64,000 nucleotides of DNA from Mesorhizobium neociceri (GCF_013520985.1 NZ_JACDTY010000002.1:372001-436000), one strand, 5' to 3'. Positions 33,465-43,641 are shown, counted from the first letter of the stretch. Numbers and translations: made by a program. The notes: generated by a model from the letters alone, not told the origin.

Positions 33465-34544
33465 ATGACTCAGCACAAGACGACATTCGGCGGTGTCGAC
33501 ATATTGCGTTTTCTCGCCGCCGTCATGGTGATGTTCTATCACTATGGCTTCTGGGTGTGGGCGTTTCCCGGCGGCATTTCGGCCCGCGCCACCGGCGGCA
33601 TTCCGCCCCATCCTGAAATGGCCTTTGTCGGTTCCGGCTGGGTCGGCGTTCAAATCTTCTTCGTCATCAGCGGCTTCGTCATCGCCTTCAGCGCCGAGAA
33701 GTCGACGCCGTTGCGGTTCTTCGAGGCAAGGGTGAAGCGGCTGGCGCCAGCGGTCTGGGTCTGCGCGCCGATCACCGCTGTCGTGCTGCTTTATCTCGGC
33801 CTCAGCTGGCCGACAGACGCGGTGGTCCGGCTCGTGCGGACCGGACTGTTCGTTCCCTTCGAACCGTGGGTGGACAGCGTCTACTGGACGCTCGGCATCG
33901 AGATCGCCTTCTACACCATCGTCTGGACCTTGCTGCGACTCGGCCGCTTCGATCTGATGGAGACCGTGGCTGTTGTCATCGGACTGGTCAGCACGCTGTT
34001 CTGGTGCCTGTACTATCCGCTCGATCTTTCCAACCTCGCAGAAACGCGCTGGCTACAACTGACGCTGGTGCATCATGGCGCCTTCTTTGCGCTCGGCGTC
34101 CTGTTGTGGCTGATGCGGTTCAAGGCTGTGACCCCAGTTCGGCTCGGCTTCTCTGCATTGTTCCTGCTGGGCGGCGCGCTGCAGATCATGAGTTCCGTGG
34201 ACGTGCACGCCATCAAGGTCGAGGCGGCGATGCCCTATGCGACGCCGATCGTCATCTTCCTCGCGGCGATAGCGCTGATGGCATGGTCGTTGCGGCTCGA
34301 TTTGTCCTGGTCCGGCTGGCGCCGCATCGGCCTGATGACCTATCCGCTCTACCTGATCCATGACGTCGTCGGCGCGGCGATGATCGGCGCTATGATGCGC
34401 GCCGGCGTGCCCTACCTGCTTTCGATCGCCGTTGCCGGGGCGACGATGATTGCCGCGAGCTGGCTGGTGGCGATCGAGGCCGAGCCGCGCATCCGGCTGC
34501 TGCTCGACCACACCGTCTTCCGCTACCGCCTCAAGGCCGCCTGA
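33465..34544 (+). CDS. Acyltransferase family 3 membrane protein (polysaccharide O-acyl transfer)
   Basis: A 359-residue integral membrane protein with about ten helices. The family starts with GGVDILRFLAAVMVMFYHYG, containing the catalytic-type His, and continues with GWVGVQIFFVISGFVIAFSA and the Arg in FEARVKRLAPAVW. Such proteins (OafA, NodX, ExoZ types) add acetyl or succinyl groups to surface sugars. Its place beside the exo locus suggests modification of exopolysaccharide. The ATG at 33465 follows CCGAAGGTACGGC. Confidence 0.85.
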   Translation: MTQHKTTFGGVDILRFLAAVMVMFYHYGFWVWAFPGGISARATGGIPPHPEMAFVGSGWVGVQIFFVISGFVIAFSAEKSTPLRFFEARVKRLAPAVWVCAPITAVVLLYLGLSWPTDAVVRLVRTGLFVPFEPWVDSVYWTLGIEIAFYTIVWTLLRLGRFDLMETVAVVIGLVSTLFWCLYYPLDLSNLAETRWLQLTLVHHGAFFALGVLLWLMRFKAVTPVRLGFSALFLLGGALQIMSSVDVHAIKVEAAMPYATPIVIFLAAIALMAWSLRLDLSWSGWRRIGLMTYPLYLIHDVVGAAMIGAMMRAGVPYLLSIAVAGATMIAASWLVAIEAEPRIRLLLDHTVFRYRLKAA

Positions 34545-34744
34545 TCGCCAAGCTGAGTGGACGGCCGCGAAAGCAGTCGGTCGCCGTTATGGAATTTCCA
34601 ACGCCTGCCCTGTATCCACGGTTCTGCGGTGCGCCACGACGGCGTAGCGTGAAAACGAAACCCGATTTTCGGCAGGCATCGAGCCCAGTGGCCTTGTTTC
34701 AGCGATCCAGACCCCCTCGGCCGACGCCGCGCGAGCGCCTGGAA

Positions 34745-35452
34745 ATGGATATGGAGGACACGGTCGTCTATGCGGTCGGCGACGTGCATGGCTGCTACAA
34801 GGAACTCAAGTCGCTGGAAGAGAAGATAGCGCTCGACGCGCGGCAATTCAGCGGGCGCAAGATCATCGTCATGCTCGGCGACTATATCGACCGCGGGCCG
34901 CAATCGGCGCGCGTGATCGATCATCTGCTGGCGCTGCCGCCAGAGGGCTTCCTGCGCGTCTGCCTGGCGGGAAACCACGAAGTCGCGATGCTCAACTATC
35001 TCGACGGCTATCTGTCGCGGGACCGCTGGTTGGCGGTCGGCGGCCGCGAAACGCTGTTTTCCTATGGCGTCGATCCGGCGCGGCTTGCAAGCATCTATCC
35101 CTCGAGCGACGAGGTCGACCGGCGTGTGAAGGAGGTCATCCCGGCCAGCCATATCGACTTCCTGCGCAGCCTGCCGGTGTTGCTCTGTTCGGACAAATTC
35201 GTCTTCGTCCATGCCGGCATCAGGCCGGGCATCGACCTCGTGGCGCAGGATGAGCAGGACCTGCTCAACATCCGCGACGAGTTCTTCGACGCCGCCCATC
35301 TGCTCGACCGCTTTGTGGTGCACGGGCACACGCCGGTCGACATCCCCAGGCTCGACGGGCGAAGGCTCGACATCGACACCGGCGCCTTTCACAGCGGCCG
35401 GCTGACCGCCGTCAGGATCGCCGACAAATTCGGCAAGCTGATCTTTTCCTGA
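34745..35452 (+). CDS. Metallophosphoesterase, serine/threonine phosphatase type
   Basis: About 235 residues with the calcineurin-type motifs GDVHGCYKEL, GDYIDRGPQS and CLAGNHEVAML, then late His residues in FVHAGIRPG and VVHGHTPVD. These bind two metals and dephosphorylate proteins or small molecules. The ATG at 34745 was chosen near GDVHG; the frame extends upstream with a sequence that does not look like the family. Regulation of EPS synthesis is possible by position only. Confidence 0.8.
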   Translation: MDMEDTVVYAVGDVHGCYKELKSLEEKIALDARQFSGRKIIVMLGDYIDRGPQSARVIDHLLALPPEGFLRVCLAGNHEVAMLNYLDGYLSRDRWLAVGGRETLFSYGVDPARLASIYPSSDEVDRRVKEVIPASHIDFLRSLPVLLCSDKFVFVHAGIRPGIDLVAQDEQDLLNIRDEFFDAAHLLDRFVVHGHTPVDIPRLDGRRLDIDTGAFHSGRLTAVRIADKFGKLIFS

Positions 35453-35497
35453 GCGCAGAAAACGACTGGCGATTCGCTATCGCATGCTTCCACGCCG

Positions 35498-35860
35498 ATG
35501 GTGTGTTCGGTGTGCGAAGGCGCCATGCTGCTTGCCGCCGCAGGATTGCTGGACGGATATCATGCGACCACGCATTGGGCCTTCGTTCCCTGCTTTGCCG
35601 AGCGCTTTCCCAAAGTCATCGTCGCCGAGGGCAATCCGCGTTTCATCCTCGACCGCAACCGCCTGACAGGCGGCGGGATTTCGTCGGGACTGGACGAAGC
35701 GCTGATGCTTATCCAGCTGTTGAAGGGAACGGTTGCCGCGCAGGCGGTTCAACAGACGACGCAGTACTATCCGAACCCGCCGGTCAGCAGCGCGATACCG
35801 CCGGCGCCGGCAAGCTGTCCCATTCCACAAGCAAAGGCGTCAAAGCAGGCCAGCGTCTAA
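35498..35860 (+). pseudogene. DJ-1/PfpI family remnant, N-terminal half missing
   Basis: The frame encodes VCSVCEGAMLLAAAGLLDGY, then HATTHWAF, and SGLDEALMLIQLLKG. This is the second half of a DJ-1/PfpI protein (about 190-230 residues), beginning at the nucleophile-elbow Cys. The first hundred residues are absent, and the 45 bases before the ATG do not encode them. About 30 residues of unrelated tail follow. It is probably a decayed fragment. Confidence 0.65.
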
Positions 35861-35893
35861 CACTGGCCTGCTTGAAGTCGTTCTGCGCCGACT

Positions 35894-38272
35894 CTAGGCA
35901 GCCGTCTTGGCGCGCAGGTCGGACTTCTCGAGATAATAGGTCGAATAGCGGTCGAAGAACTTTTCCGAGCCGCCGAGCGAGCCGTATTTCGCCAGCTTCT
36001 TCAGGTCGACCTTGTTGAGCACGGCGCCGACGACCTTGTTGGCGACGTAGGGTTCCTGCTCCAGCAGCGAGCGCACCATGGCGCGCGGCGTGCGGCCCCA
36101 TTCGGCAACCAGTACGAAACCGTCGACCAGCGGCGCGAAGGCTTTGGCGTCGACCACGGGGCCGAGCGGCGGCAGGTCGACGACGATGTACTCGAACGTC
36201 TCCTTGGCGTTGTCGATAAAGCGCCGCATGCCGGCCGACGAAAGCAGCTCGCTGGTGTGCGAGAATTGCCCGCGCAGCACGGCCGGGATGATCGCCAGCT
36301 TGGTCTGCCGGTCGACCTTGCCGACTGACTGCCAAGTCTGGCCGTTGACCACGGCTTCCATCAGCCCTTGCTCGGCCTCCATGCCGAGGTTACGGCTGAG
36401 GCCCGGATTGCGCAGATCGGCGTCGATCAGAAGGGTTTTCGAGCCGTTGGCGGCCAGCAGCCCGGCCAGATTGGCCGCGACCGTCGACTTGCCCTCGCCA
36501 GGCAGGACCGAGACCACGCCGATGACCCGGCTGCCTTGACCTTCCATGACGACATCGAAGGCGATCTTGGCGTTGCGCAGCGTCTCCGAGAACATCGATG
36601 CCGGAGCATCGACGCTGACCCGCATGCGCGCCCGTTTTTCGGCCGCCGACAATGTGTTAGTGCTTTTGGCATCCGCCGCATCATCGTCGCCGTCCTTGCC
36701 GAGCCTGCCGCCGATCGTCGGCAAATAGCCGAGGAATTTGAGGCCGACGCGATCGCGAATGTCCTCGCCGGTCCTGAAGAACCGTTCGTTGAACTCGTTC
36801 AGGCCACCAAAGCCGGCGCCGAGCAGCACGCCAAGCACCAGCGACAGCGCCAGAACCCTGGAGGTGCGCGGGCTGGAGGCGGAAAGCGGCGCTGAGGCAT
36901 CCGAGATGATGCGGACCTTGCCGACCGGGAAGGACTGCTGCTGCGAGGCTTCCTCATAGCGACCGAGGAAGGTCTGGTAGAGCGTGGTCAGCGCCTGCGC
37001 CTGTTGGTCGAGCTCGCGCAGCTTGACTTGGCTCTGGTTGTCGACGGAGCTCTTGCCGGCCGCGTCGGCGATCTTCTGCCTCAGCGACGTCTCGCGCGAC
37101 AGAGCGACTTCATATTCGTTGCGGTAGCTTTCAGTCAGCTGCTTCAACTCGCCGAAAATCTGCGTCGACAGATCGGCCTTCTCCTTAGCCAGCGCCACCG
37201 CTTGCGGATGTTCGGCGCCGAAATTGGCCGTCACATCCTGCAGCCGCTTGGCGACGGTGAGATAGCGGGTCTTGAGCGTTGCAATGACGGAACTCGCCGG
37301 CTGGTCGCTCGATATGGCGGAATCGTTGAAGGCGTTGTCCGAACCGCTGTCCACGATGGTCTTGTATTGCTGATAGCGGGCGCTGGCGCGCGCCGTATCG
37401 GCCTGTGCAACGATCAGCTGAGCGGTAAGGTCGGCGATCTGCTTGTCGCTGATCAGCTGGCCATCGCTGTTGGCGGCCAGTCCATGTTCAGAGCGGAATT
37501 TTTCGACCGCCAGAGCGGCCGCCTGCGAGTTCTGCCGAAGCTCGGTCAGCCGGCCCTGCAGCCAGACCGCCGCGCGCTCGGTGGCGTCGAAGCTGGCGTT
37601 GAGCTGGTCGGCGAGATAGGCGTCGGCATAAGCCTTAGTGATGGCGGTGGCGAGCGCCGGATTCGACGACTGGTAACCGATGGCAAGCACATAGCTGCGG
37701 CCGTTGCGCTGCGCCAGCACCTCGCTCTGCAGCTTGAGCACGGCGTAGTCGTGGCGCGCCGTCTGCATCATGGCCTGGCGTGTCGCCTCATCGACGTTTT
37801 CCATGCCGGGAATCTGGTCGGCGGAACTGCTACGGAAATAGCCGACCACACCGCGCACGAAGCCGATGCCCTTGGCTAGGGCCGATTGCGGCGGGTTCAT
37901 GAACTCTTCGTTCTGGTCGAGCTTCAACTTGTCGACCACCACCGAGGCCAGCCGCGCCGAGGTGATGATTTCGATCTGGCTGAGAAGGGCGGCATCGGTC
38001 TGCATGGTGACGGACGCAGCCGAGATATCGTCGACGACCTTGTTCAGGCCTTCATCGATCAGCACGCTGGCAACCGACATGTATTGCTTGGGCGTGGTCT
38101 GAAGATAAAGCACGCCCAGGAACAGGCCGATGATGGCGCAGACCGCCACCACCTTGACCTGACGCGCCGCCATGCCAAGCAAGCGCTCGACGTCGATGAA
38201 GTCTTCACCCTTTTCCTGATCGGTGTTGGGCAATGGCATCCTCTTGTCGAGAGGAAAGCTGGCATAGTTCAT
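35894..38272 (-). CDS. exoP: Exopolysaccharide co-polymerase and tyrosine kinase ExoP (Wzc type)
   Basis: A 792-residue inner-membrane protein. A Wzz domain begins near residue 25, with membrane helices at about 40-60 and 470-490 around a large coiled periplasmic part. The cytoplasmic kinase domain has Walker A SVLPGEGKSTVAANL near residue 590, Walker A' TLLIDADLRNPG and Walker B YIVVDLPPLG. The C-terminus carries the autophosphorylation Tyr cluster (KFFDRYSTYYLEK). It controls chain length and export of succinoglycan-type polymer. It is followed upstream on the same strand by exoN. Confidence 0.92.
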   Translation of the reverse strand: MNYASFPLDKRMPLPNTDQEKGEDFIDVERLLGMAARQVKVVAVCAIIGLFLGVLYLQTTPKQYMSVASVLIDEGLNKVVDDISAASVTMQTDAALLSQIEIITSARLASVVVDKLKLDQNEEFMNPPQSALAKGIGFVRGVVGYFRSSSADQIPGMENVDEATRQAMMQTARHDYAVLKLQSEVLAQRNGRSYVLAIGYQSSNPALATAITKAYADAYLADQLNASFDATERAAVWLQGRLTELRQNSQAAALAVEKFRSEHGLAANSDGQLISDKQIADLTAQLIVAQADTARASARYQQYKTIVDSGSDNAFNDSAISSDQPASSVIATLKTRYLTVAKRLQDVTANFGAEHPQAVALAKEKADLSTQIFGELKQLTESYRNEYEVALSRETSLRQKIADAAGKSSVDNQSQVKLRELDQQAQALTTLYQTFLGRYEEASQQQSFPVGKVRIISDASAPLSASSPRTSRVLALSLVLGVLLGAGFGGLNEFNERFFRTGEDIRDRVGLKFLGYLPTIGGRLGKDGDDDAADAKSTNTLSAAEKRARMRVSVDAPASMFSETLRNAKIAFDVVMEGQGSRVIGVVSVLPGEGKSTVAANLAGLLAANGSKTLLIDADLRNPGLSRNLGMEAEQGLMEAVVNGQTWQSVGKVDRQTKLAIIPAVLRGQFSHTSELLSSAGMRRFIDNAKETFEYIVVDLPPLGPVVDAKAFAPLVDGFVLVAEWGRTPRAMVRSLLEQEPYVANKVVGAVLNKVDLKKLAKYGSLGGSEKFFDRYSTYYLEKSDLRAKTAA

Positions 38273-38463
38273 CTTCGGTCCAATTCTAGGTTACAGGCGC
38301 CGGAGCGAGACGGGGTCAGGCCCCACCTCGTCCGAAGCTGCGGAGATCGGGGGCAAAGCATGCAACGCAAGCCTCATGCCATCTGGCGCCGGACCTGAAC
38401 GGCCAGGCGCGCAGGCATGGGCTGCGCCATCGTCCAAACGCATATGCCCTCGAAACATGGACA

Positions 38464-39360
38464 TTATGCGGCCACTTCCTGACGCTCATGCGACCGCACG
38501 AACGCCTGAAGCATTTCAAGCACCGGCCCCTTCATGTCGTCGCGCGCCAGCGCGAAGGCGATGGTGGCCTCGATGAAGCCTTCCTTGGAGCCGCAGTCGA
38601 ACATGCGGCCGTTGAAAGGCTGGGCAAAGAAGGACTGGCTTTTCGCCAGGCGGACCATGGCGTCGGTGAGCTGGATTTCGTTGCCGGCGCCGCGCTGCTG
38701 GTTGCCCAGCAGCGAGAATATCTCGGGCTGCAGGATGTAACGGCCGTTGATGTAATAGTTCGACGGTGCGTTGGCCGGCGCCGGCTTTTCGACCATGGCC
38801 GTCACCTCGAAACCGCTGCCGGCCTCAGCGCCACGGCCGACAATGCCGTATTTGCTGGTCTCGGACGGATCGCAGCGCTCGACGGCGATGACGTTGCCGC
38901 CGGTCTGCCGGTAGAGATCCATGGTCTCGGCGAGGCAGCCGCGGCCGCCGAAGGACACCATGTCGGGGAGCAGCAGGGCAAACGGCTCGTCGCCGATGAC
39001 CTCGCGCGCGCACCACACCGCATGGCCGAGACCTTGCGGCGACTGCTGGCGGATGAAGCTGGTGGCGCCGGCCACAGGCAGCATGCTTTCGAGCGCCTCG
39101 AGCTGGGTCTTCTTGCCGGTCTGTTCCAGCGTTCCGATCAATTCAGGATGCAGGTCGAAATAGTCCTCGATGACAGCCTTGTTGCGGCCGGTGACGAACA
39201 CAATGTGCTCGATGCCGGCTTCGAAGGCCTCGTCCACCGCATATTGGACGACGGGCCGGTCGACCACGGGCAGCATTTCCTTCGGCATCGATTTGGTCGC
39301 CGGCAGGAACCGTGTTCCAAGCCCCGCCACCGGGATGACTGCCTTCCTGACTTTCTGCAT
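38464..39360 (-). CDS. exoN: UTP-glucose-1-phosphate uridylyltransferase
   Basis: A 298-residue GalU/ExoN enzyme with the nucleotide motif [20 protein letters not shown] and the active-site region [19 protein letters not shown]. It makes UDP-glucose, the donor for the glycosyltransferases and for Ugd encoded in this locus. The ATG at 39360 has AAGGAAT at a good distance. It lies 191 bases from exoP; that gap holds no recognisable gene. Confidence 0.92.
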   Translation of the reverse strand: MQKVRKAVIPVAGLGTRFLPATKSMPKEMLPVVDRPVVQYAVDEAFEAGIEHIVFVTGRNKAVIEDYFDLHPELIGTLEQTGKKTQLEALESMLPVAGATSFIRQQSPQGLGHAVWCAREVIGDEPFALLLPDMVSFGGRGCLAETMDLYRQTGGNVIAVERCDPSETSKYGIVGRGAEAGSGFEVTAMVEKPAPANAPSNYYINGRYILQPEIFSLLGNQQRGAGNEIQLTDAMVRLAKSQSFFAQPFNGRMFDCGSKEGFIEATIAFALARDDMKGPVLEMLQAFVRSHERQEVAA

Positions 39361-39426
39361 CTGGTATTCCTTCTGAGAGAAACGATTTTCCAACTATCGC
39401 CGGCTGTTAAATTTGGCCTGCATGCT

Positions 39427-40377
39427 TCATCTCCCCGTCCCCACGGCAAACTGTGCCGCAACCCTTCTGAGCCGGACGGCGATCGGCATCGACATATGCC
39501 TGACTGCCGCCGGATCACTTAGCGCGGTGCGTATCGCCTTCAACGGCGAACGCGCCTTGATGTGCTGGACCAGCGACAGGAACGATGCCGCCTTGCGCAG
39601 GCTGCGGGCGCGCCTGGCGAAGGCGGCCGCGGCAGCCGCGTCCATGGAATTGGTCTCGGCGAAGACTGCATCGGCCTTGCGCATCGCCTCGACATGGTGA
39701 AGCTCGAGCACACGCGAGATCGAGCCTGTGCGGATGTGGTAGATATAGCCGGTCGTCGGCTCGACCACGCATTTGCCGCCCTTGGCCAGCGCATTGGCGA
39801 GCAGGAGATAATCCTCGCCGATGCTCAGATTTTCATCATAGCGGAGCCCGTTTTCGGTCAGGAAGCGGCGCTGGAAGATCGGCTTGAGATAGCCAAGATT
39901 GAATGTGGATTCGAAAACGATGTTGCCGGCGATGTAGTCGGCGAGTGTGATCTCGCGCAGGCCTTCCAGATATTCGGCGGGAAACATCGTCGCTTCGGCA
40001 ACGCCGTCCTCGCGTATCACCTGGAGATTGTCGACGGCTATGACAGCGCCCGCTTTCTCCGCCCGCGCAATCATGGCGGCAAGCCGCCCGGGAAGGACGG
40101 CATCGTCGGAATCGAGCACCGCGACCCAGCGGCCGGAGGCCAGCTCAACGCCGGCATTCCGGGCGCCGCCAGGGCCGCGATTTGCCGGCAGCGCAATCAC
40201 TTTGACGACATCTTCGGGATAGGCTCTTGCGACGTCGAGCGTGTTGTCGCGCGACTGGTCGTCGACGACGATGATCTCGACGCTGACATCGCGCTGGGCG
40301 ATGGCGCTGACGATCGCCCGGTCGAGCGTGGCCGCGGCATTGTAGGCGGCGATGACAAAGGAGACGTCAGGCTGCAC
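39427..40377 (-). CDS. Glycosyltransferase family 2 (ExoO/ExoW-like)
   Basis: A 316-residue cytoplasmic glycosyltransferase with the GT-A start VSFVIAAYNAAATLDRAI, the UDP-sugar motif AVLDSDDAVLPG and the ED motif GLRYDENLSIGEDYLL. The GTG at 40377 was chosen because AAGGAGGCAAGC precedes it. It overlaps the exoM gene by 11 bases. The gene at 52357 encodes a paralogue with the same layout. Each probably adds one sugar to the lipid-linked octasaccharide unit; the exact step is not clear. Confidence 0.85.
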   Translation of the reverse strand: MQPDVSFVIAAYNAAATLDRAIVSAIAQRDVSVEIIVVDDQSRDNTLDVARAYPEDVVKVIALPANRGPGGARNAGVELASGRWVAVLDSDDAVLPGRLAAMIARAEKAGAVIAVDNLQVIREDGVAEATMFPAEYLEGLREITLADYIAGNIVFESTFNLGYLKPIFQRRFLTENGLRYDENLSIGEDYLLLANALAKGGKCVVEPTTGYIYHIRTGSISRVLELHHVEAMRKADAVFAETNSMDAAAAAAFARRARSLRKAASFLSLVQHIKARSPLKAIRTALSDPAAVRHMSMPIAVRLRRVAAQFAVGTGR

Positions 40378-41314
40378 GCTTGCCTCCTTGCTGTGGAGAA
40401 GGCAGGCCGTATTGGCGAATCTCGCTGATACCGACCAGGCCGCTGACGACGCCGACATGCATGATGCCGCGCAACACGTTGCGGTTGCGGCGGACCGGGC
40501 TGATCACGGTCAGCGCCGCCATGCCGAAACAGTAGGCGGCCTTGGCCGAGGCAAGGCCGACATCCTTCGTGCGTCTGACAATACCGGCATTTTGACCGAT
40601 GAGGTGGCCGTGCGTCTGGCCGAAGCGGAAGCGGCGACGGCGCAGCCAGTCGAACGCTGCTCGCGAACGCGGCACGACTTCCTCGACCCAGGCCTGCGGC
40701 GCAAAGGCGATGCGGCCGCCTTCCTTAACCATGCGATCGAAGAATTCGGTGTCCTCGCCGCCGCTCTGGCCGCGCGCCAGGCTGAAACGCCGGTCGCGCA
40801 GGCTGCCGGCACCCATTCTGAGAAGCACGTTGCAGGTGTAGCCGGTGCGGATTTCGCCCTGCACCCAGACCGGCAAGGTCGAATGGAAATCGCCCTCGCG
40901 CATCCAGTCCGGCGCATCCGGGCGATAGAGCGCTCGCACCGGACCAAGCACGGCCTCGGCGCCGCTTGTCTGCGCCGCAGCGACCAGTTCGGCCAGCCAT
41001 TGCGCGGAGGCGGTTTCATCGTCATCGATGAAGGCGACAAAATCCGCCGTGCTGGCGTCAAGACAGGCGTTGCGGGCGACCGAGATGTTGCGCGCCGGGG
41101 CATGTCGGTAGCGGACCAGCAGCTTCAACTCCCGCGCCAGTTCGGTCACCAGCGCCTGTGCAGTCGGCTCGTCGTCATTGTCGGCGACGATGACGCCGAT
41201 GCCGAAGCCGGCAGGCATGTTCATGGCAGCGAGCGAGCGCAGCGTATCGGCCAGTTCCGGCCGTCGGAACGTGCAGACACAGATGTCGATGCGGCGATCC
41301 CTGGCCATGCTCAT
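40367..41314 (-). CDS. exoM: Glycosyltransferase ExoM-like
   Basis: A 315-residue GT2 protein. The N-terminus IDICVCTFRRPELADTLRSL and VIVADNDDEPTAQALV are characteristic of ExoM, which adds a beta-1,4-glucose in succinoglycan assembly. The DxD-type motif is FVAFIDDDETAS. Hydrophobic C-terminal segments suggest membrane association. The start overlaps the exoA stop (TGATG) after AAGGTGG. Confidence 0.82.
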   Translation of the reverse strand: MSMARDRRIDICVCTFRRPELADTLRSLAAMNMPAGFGIGVIVADNDDEPTAQALVTELARELKLLVRYRHAPARNISVARNACLDASTADFVAFIDDDETASAQWLAELVAAAQTSGAEAVLGPVRALYRPDAPDWMREGDFHSTLPVWVQGEIRTGYTCNVLLRMGAGSLRDRRFSLARGQSGGEDTEFFDRMVKEGGRIAFAPQAWVEEVVPRSRAAFDWLRRRRFRFGQTHGHLIGQNAGIVRRTKDVGLASAKAAYCFGMAALTVISPVRRNRNVLRGIMHVGVVSGLVGISEIRQYGLPSPQQGGKRAA

Positions 41315-42309
41315 CACGCCACCTTGCGCTGCGATCGCGCCCCGAGCAGCTGCAGCCAAAACCCGACCGACCAGCCGAGATGCATGACCATCGCCGAAAT
41401 GCCGGCCAGCACATTGTTGGGATTGCGCTGGGCAATCGCGGTCCACACGCCATAGCCGAGACACACCGAGGCCCAGACCAGCAGCGGCACCGCCGCCAGC
41501 CAGTGGATGAAGGAGAAAGCCGCGAGAAGGACCACCGGCGCCACCAGCAGCGGGATCATCTGCCGTACCTTCGGGATCATGCGGTGCTTGAGCACATTCT
41601 TGGCGCGGCCGCGGCCATAGCCGAGATACTGGAAATAGAGGCCTTTCAGCGATGAGCGCGGATAGTAGACCATCTGCGTCTTGCCGCTCATCCAGATGCG
41701 GTAACCGGCCTGGCGCAGCCGGTAGTCGAGCTCGGCATCCTCATTGTGACTGAAGGTCTCGTCATAGCCGCCGACCGCGGTGAAGGCCGAAATCCGGATC
41801 AGCGCGTGATGGCCATGGTCGACCCATTCGCCGGCCGAGAGGTGCCTGTGCTTGGAGCCGCCGGTGCCGAGCTTGGAATTCTGCGCCGCCGCCACCGCTT
41901 TCTGCACCGCGCCGCTGCCGCTGGTCAGCATCGAGACGACGACCGAATCGGCACCGGTAGCCAGCGCCTCGTCGACCAGCCGGTCGCAGTAATCGGCGGG
42001 ATAGCCGCCATGGGCGTCGATGCGGATCAGATACTCAGCGCCGGCGCCGAAGCTGGCGACGGCGAGGTTGATCGCCGCACTCTGGATGCGCTTTGGGTTG
42101 TGCAGGAGGATGATTTGGGGATCCTGAGCGGCAATCGCCTCGACAATGGCCAAAGTACCGTCGGTGCTGCCGCCATCGGCAACGACGATGCGGGCGTCGA
42201 GCCTTAGCGAGGCTGGCCTGAGCTGGTCGAGCAGCGCACCGATATGCGCCGCCTCGTTGAGGCAGGGAATGACGATCAGGCTTGGCGGAAGCGCTCCGGT
42301 TTGCGTCAT
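41314..42309 (-). CDS. exoA: Succinoglycan glycosyltransferase ExoA
   Basis: A 331-residue GT2 protein with the N-terminal motif VIPCLNEAAHIGALLDQL, DGGSTDGT, and the conserved SHNEDAELDYRLRQAGYRIW. Three or four C-terminal membrane helices (from about residue 250) are typical of ExoA, which adds the beta-1,3-glucose early in the repeat unit. The ATG at 42309 has GGGAAGA before it. It overlaps exoM. Confidence 0.85.
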   Translation of the reverse strand: MTQTGALPPSLIVIPCLNEAAHIGALLDQLRPASLRLDARIVVADGGSTDGTLAIVEAIAAQDPQIILLHNPKRIQSAAINLAVASFGAGAEYLIRIDAHGGYPADYCDRLVDEALATGADSVVVSMLTSGSGAVQKAVAAAQNSKLGTGGSKHRHLSAGEWVDHGHHALIRISAFTAVGGYDETFSHNEDAELDYRLRQAGYRIWMSGKTQMVYYPRSSLKGLYFQYLGYGRGRAKNVLKHRMIPKVRQMIPLLVAPVVLLAAFSFIHWLAAVPLLVWASVCLGYGVWTAIAQRNPNNVLAGISAMVMHLGWSVGFWLQLLGARSQRKVA

Positions 42310-42353
42310 CGGTGTCTTCCCATGCTGTGCACTTTTCCCATCACCAGCCATCC

Positions 42354-43526
42354 CTACGCCAGTGCCTCGGTGACGAAGGGGCCGGGTGAAACCGCCAGTC
42401 CCCGCAGTCTGTCGACAAAGGCGCGACAGTCGCTGCGGTCGTAGCTCCACGTCCTTGGATTGCGGGCCAGCACGCGCGCCTTGGCCTTGCCAAAGCGCTC
42501 CTGGTCCATGCGGCCGAGCGTGGTTTCCAGCATCTCGGGCGTGGCATCCGAGAGCAGGACGCCGATGTCCTGCTGGTTCAGGAATCGCCCGGTCTCGGTG
42601 TTGCCCATCGAGATCGGCACGGCGCCGAAGCGGCAGCCCTCATAAAGACGGTTGGGCAGCAGCCATTCCGAATTCTGCCCTTCCTCGAAGAAGTCGATGG
42701 CCCAGGAAAAATGCACTTCACCGTAGATTGCCGCCATGTCTTCCGGGTTGCGGTAGGGGCCGCGGAAGGAGAGATAGGGCTCGGCTTCGACAAAAGCGTG
42801 GAAATCCGGGAATTCCGACAATGCCGGACGGCCCCTTAGGACGACTTCGAAGCGCCCGCCCTGGCGGCGGGTGAAGTCGGCCAGCAGCTCCAGCGAGCGG
42901 CGGCAGCGCAGCGCGCCGAACCAGCCGATGCGCCATGGCGGTGCTGCAGGGTTTTCGGCCTTCAGCCGGTCGTCCACGGTCATTGGCGCAGTTTCGAAAT
43001 ATTTGTTTTCGACCAGTTCCACCGGCGCCGCGACTTGTCCGAACGGCTTGAAATAGTTGGCGATGAAGGCTGGCGAGCTGGTCACCAGAAGCTTCACGTC
43101 GCGGGCGAGATAGCGTTCGGCGGTGCGCAGTGCCTTGCCCAGCAAGTCGTTGCGCAGCACCAGGCGGTGGATGTCGAGGCATTCGTAGACGATCGGCACG
43201 CCGCCGCGAAAGGCGGCCTTGGCGCGCCTCGCCAGCGCCAGCATTTCCAGATTACGCGCGATGATGAGGTCGGGCTTCGGCATTGCCGCAAGCTTCGAGC
43301 CGATCGACAGCGCCGCCTTGGCGACCGCCGCCAGACGCTGGCCGAATCGGCCGTCACGCGTCGCGCCAAGGTCGATCGGCTGCAGCCCCTCGACGTCGGG
43401 AACAGCATTTGTGGTCCGACGGAAGCCGGCCAATGTGACCCGCGCGCCGCCTGCCCTGAGCATTATGATCCGCCGGCGCACTGCCGGGTCGGAGACGTCG
43501 TGCACAAGGTACAAGACATGCAGCAT
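42354..43526 (-). CDS. exoL: Glycosyltransferase, ExoL-like
   Basis: A 390-residue protein with a GT-B style fold. It begins HVLYLVHDVSDPAVRRRI and has a C-terminal nucleotide-sugar region (SEWLLPNRLYEGCRFGAVPI). The length and the neighbours exoA and exoM match ExoL, which adds a beta-1,4-glucose. It is divergent from the flippase gene, with the shared 194-base promoter region carrying two TTGC-N3-GCAA boxes. Confidence 0.7.
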   Translation of the reverse strand: MLHVLYLVHDVSDPAVRRRIIMLRAGGARVTLAGFRRTTNAVPDVEGLQPIDLGATRDGRFGQRLAAVAKAALSIGSKLAAMPKPDLIIARNLEMLALARRAKAAFRGGVPIVYECLDIHRLVLRNDLLGKALRTAERYLARDVKLLVTSSPAFIANYFKPFGQVAAPVELVENKYFETAPMTVDDRLKAENPAAPPWRIGWFGALRCRRSLELLADFTRRQGGRFEVVLRGRPALSEFPDFHAFVEAEPYLSFRGPYRNPEDMAAIYGEVHFSWAIDFFEEGQNSEWLLPNRLYEGCRFGAVPISMGNTETGRFLNQQDIGVLLSDATPEMLETTLGRMDQERFGKAKARVLARNPRTWSYDRSDCRAFVDRLRGLAVSPGPFVTEALA

Positions 43527-43572
43527 GAAAACTCGACCGCTGTTGGCCCACCCACGGGAATGCTAACCCAGC

Positions 43573-43641
43573 TTTTGCTGCATCGCAACATTTTTGGTGC
43601 GGCGTAGCAATGGGTGCACGTTTTTTGTTGCACTGCAAAAA
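43573..43641. promoter_or_regulatory. Two TTGC-N3-GCAA boxes between exoL and the flippase gene
   Basis: TTTTGCTGCATCGCAACA at 43573-43590 and TTGTTGCACTGCAAAAA at 43625-43641 are near palindromes of the box family described at 13447. The centres are about 50 bases (roughly five helical turns) apart, which could allow cooperative binding. They lie between two divergent genes. Confidence 0.5.
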
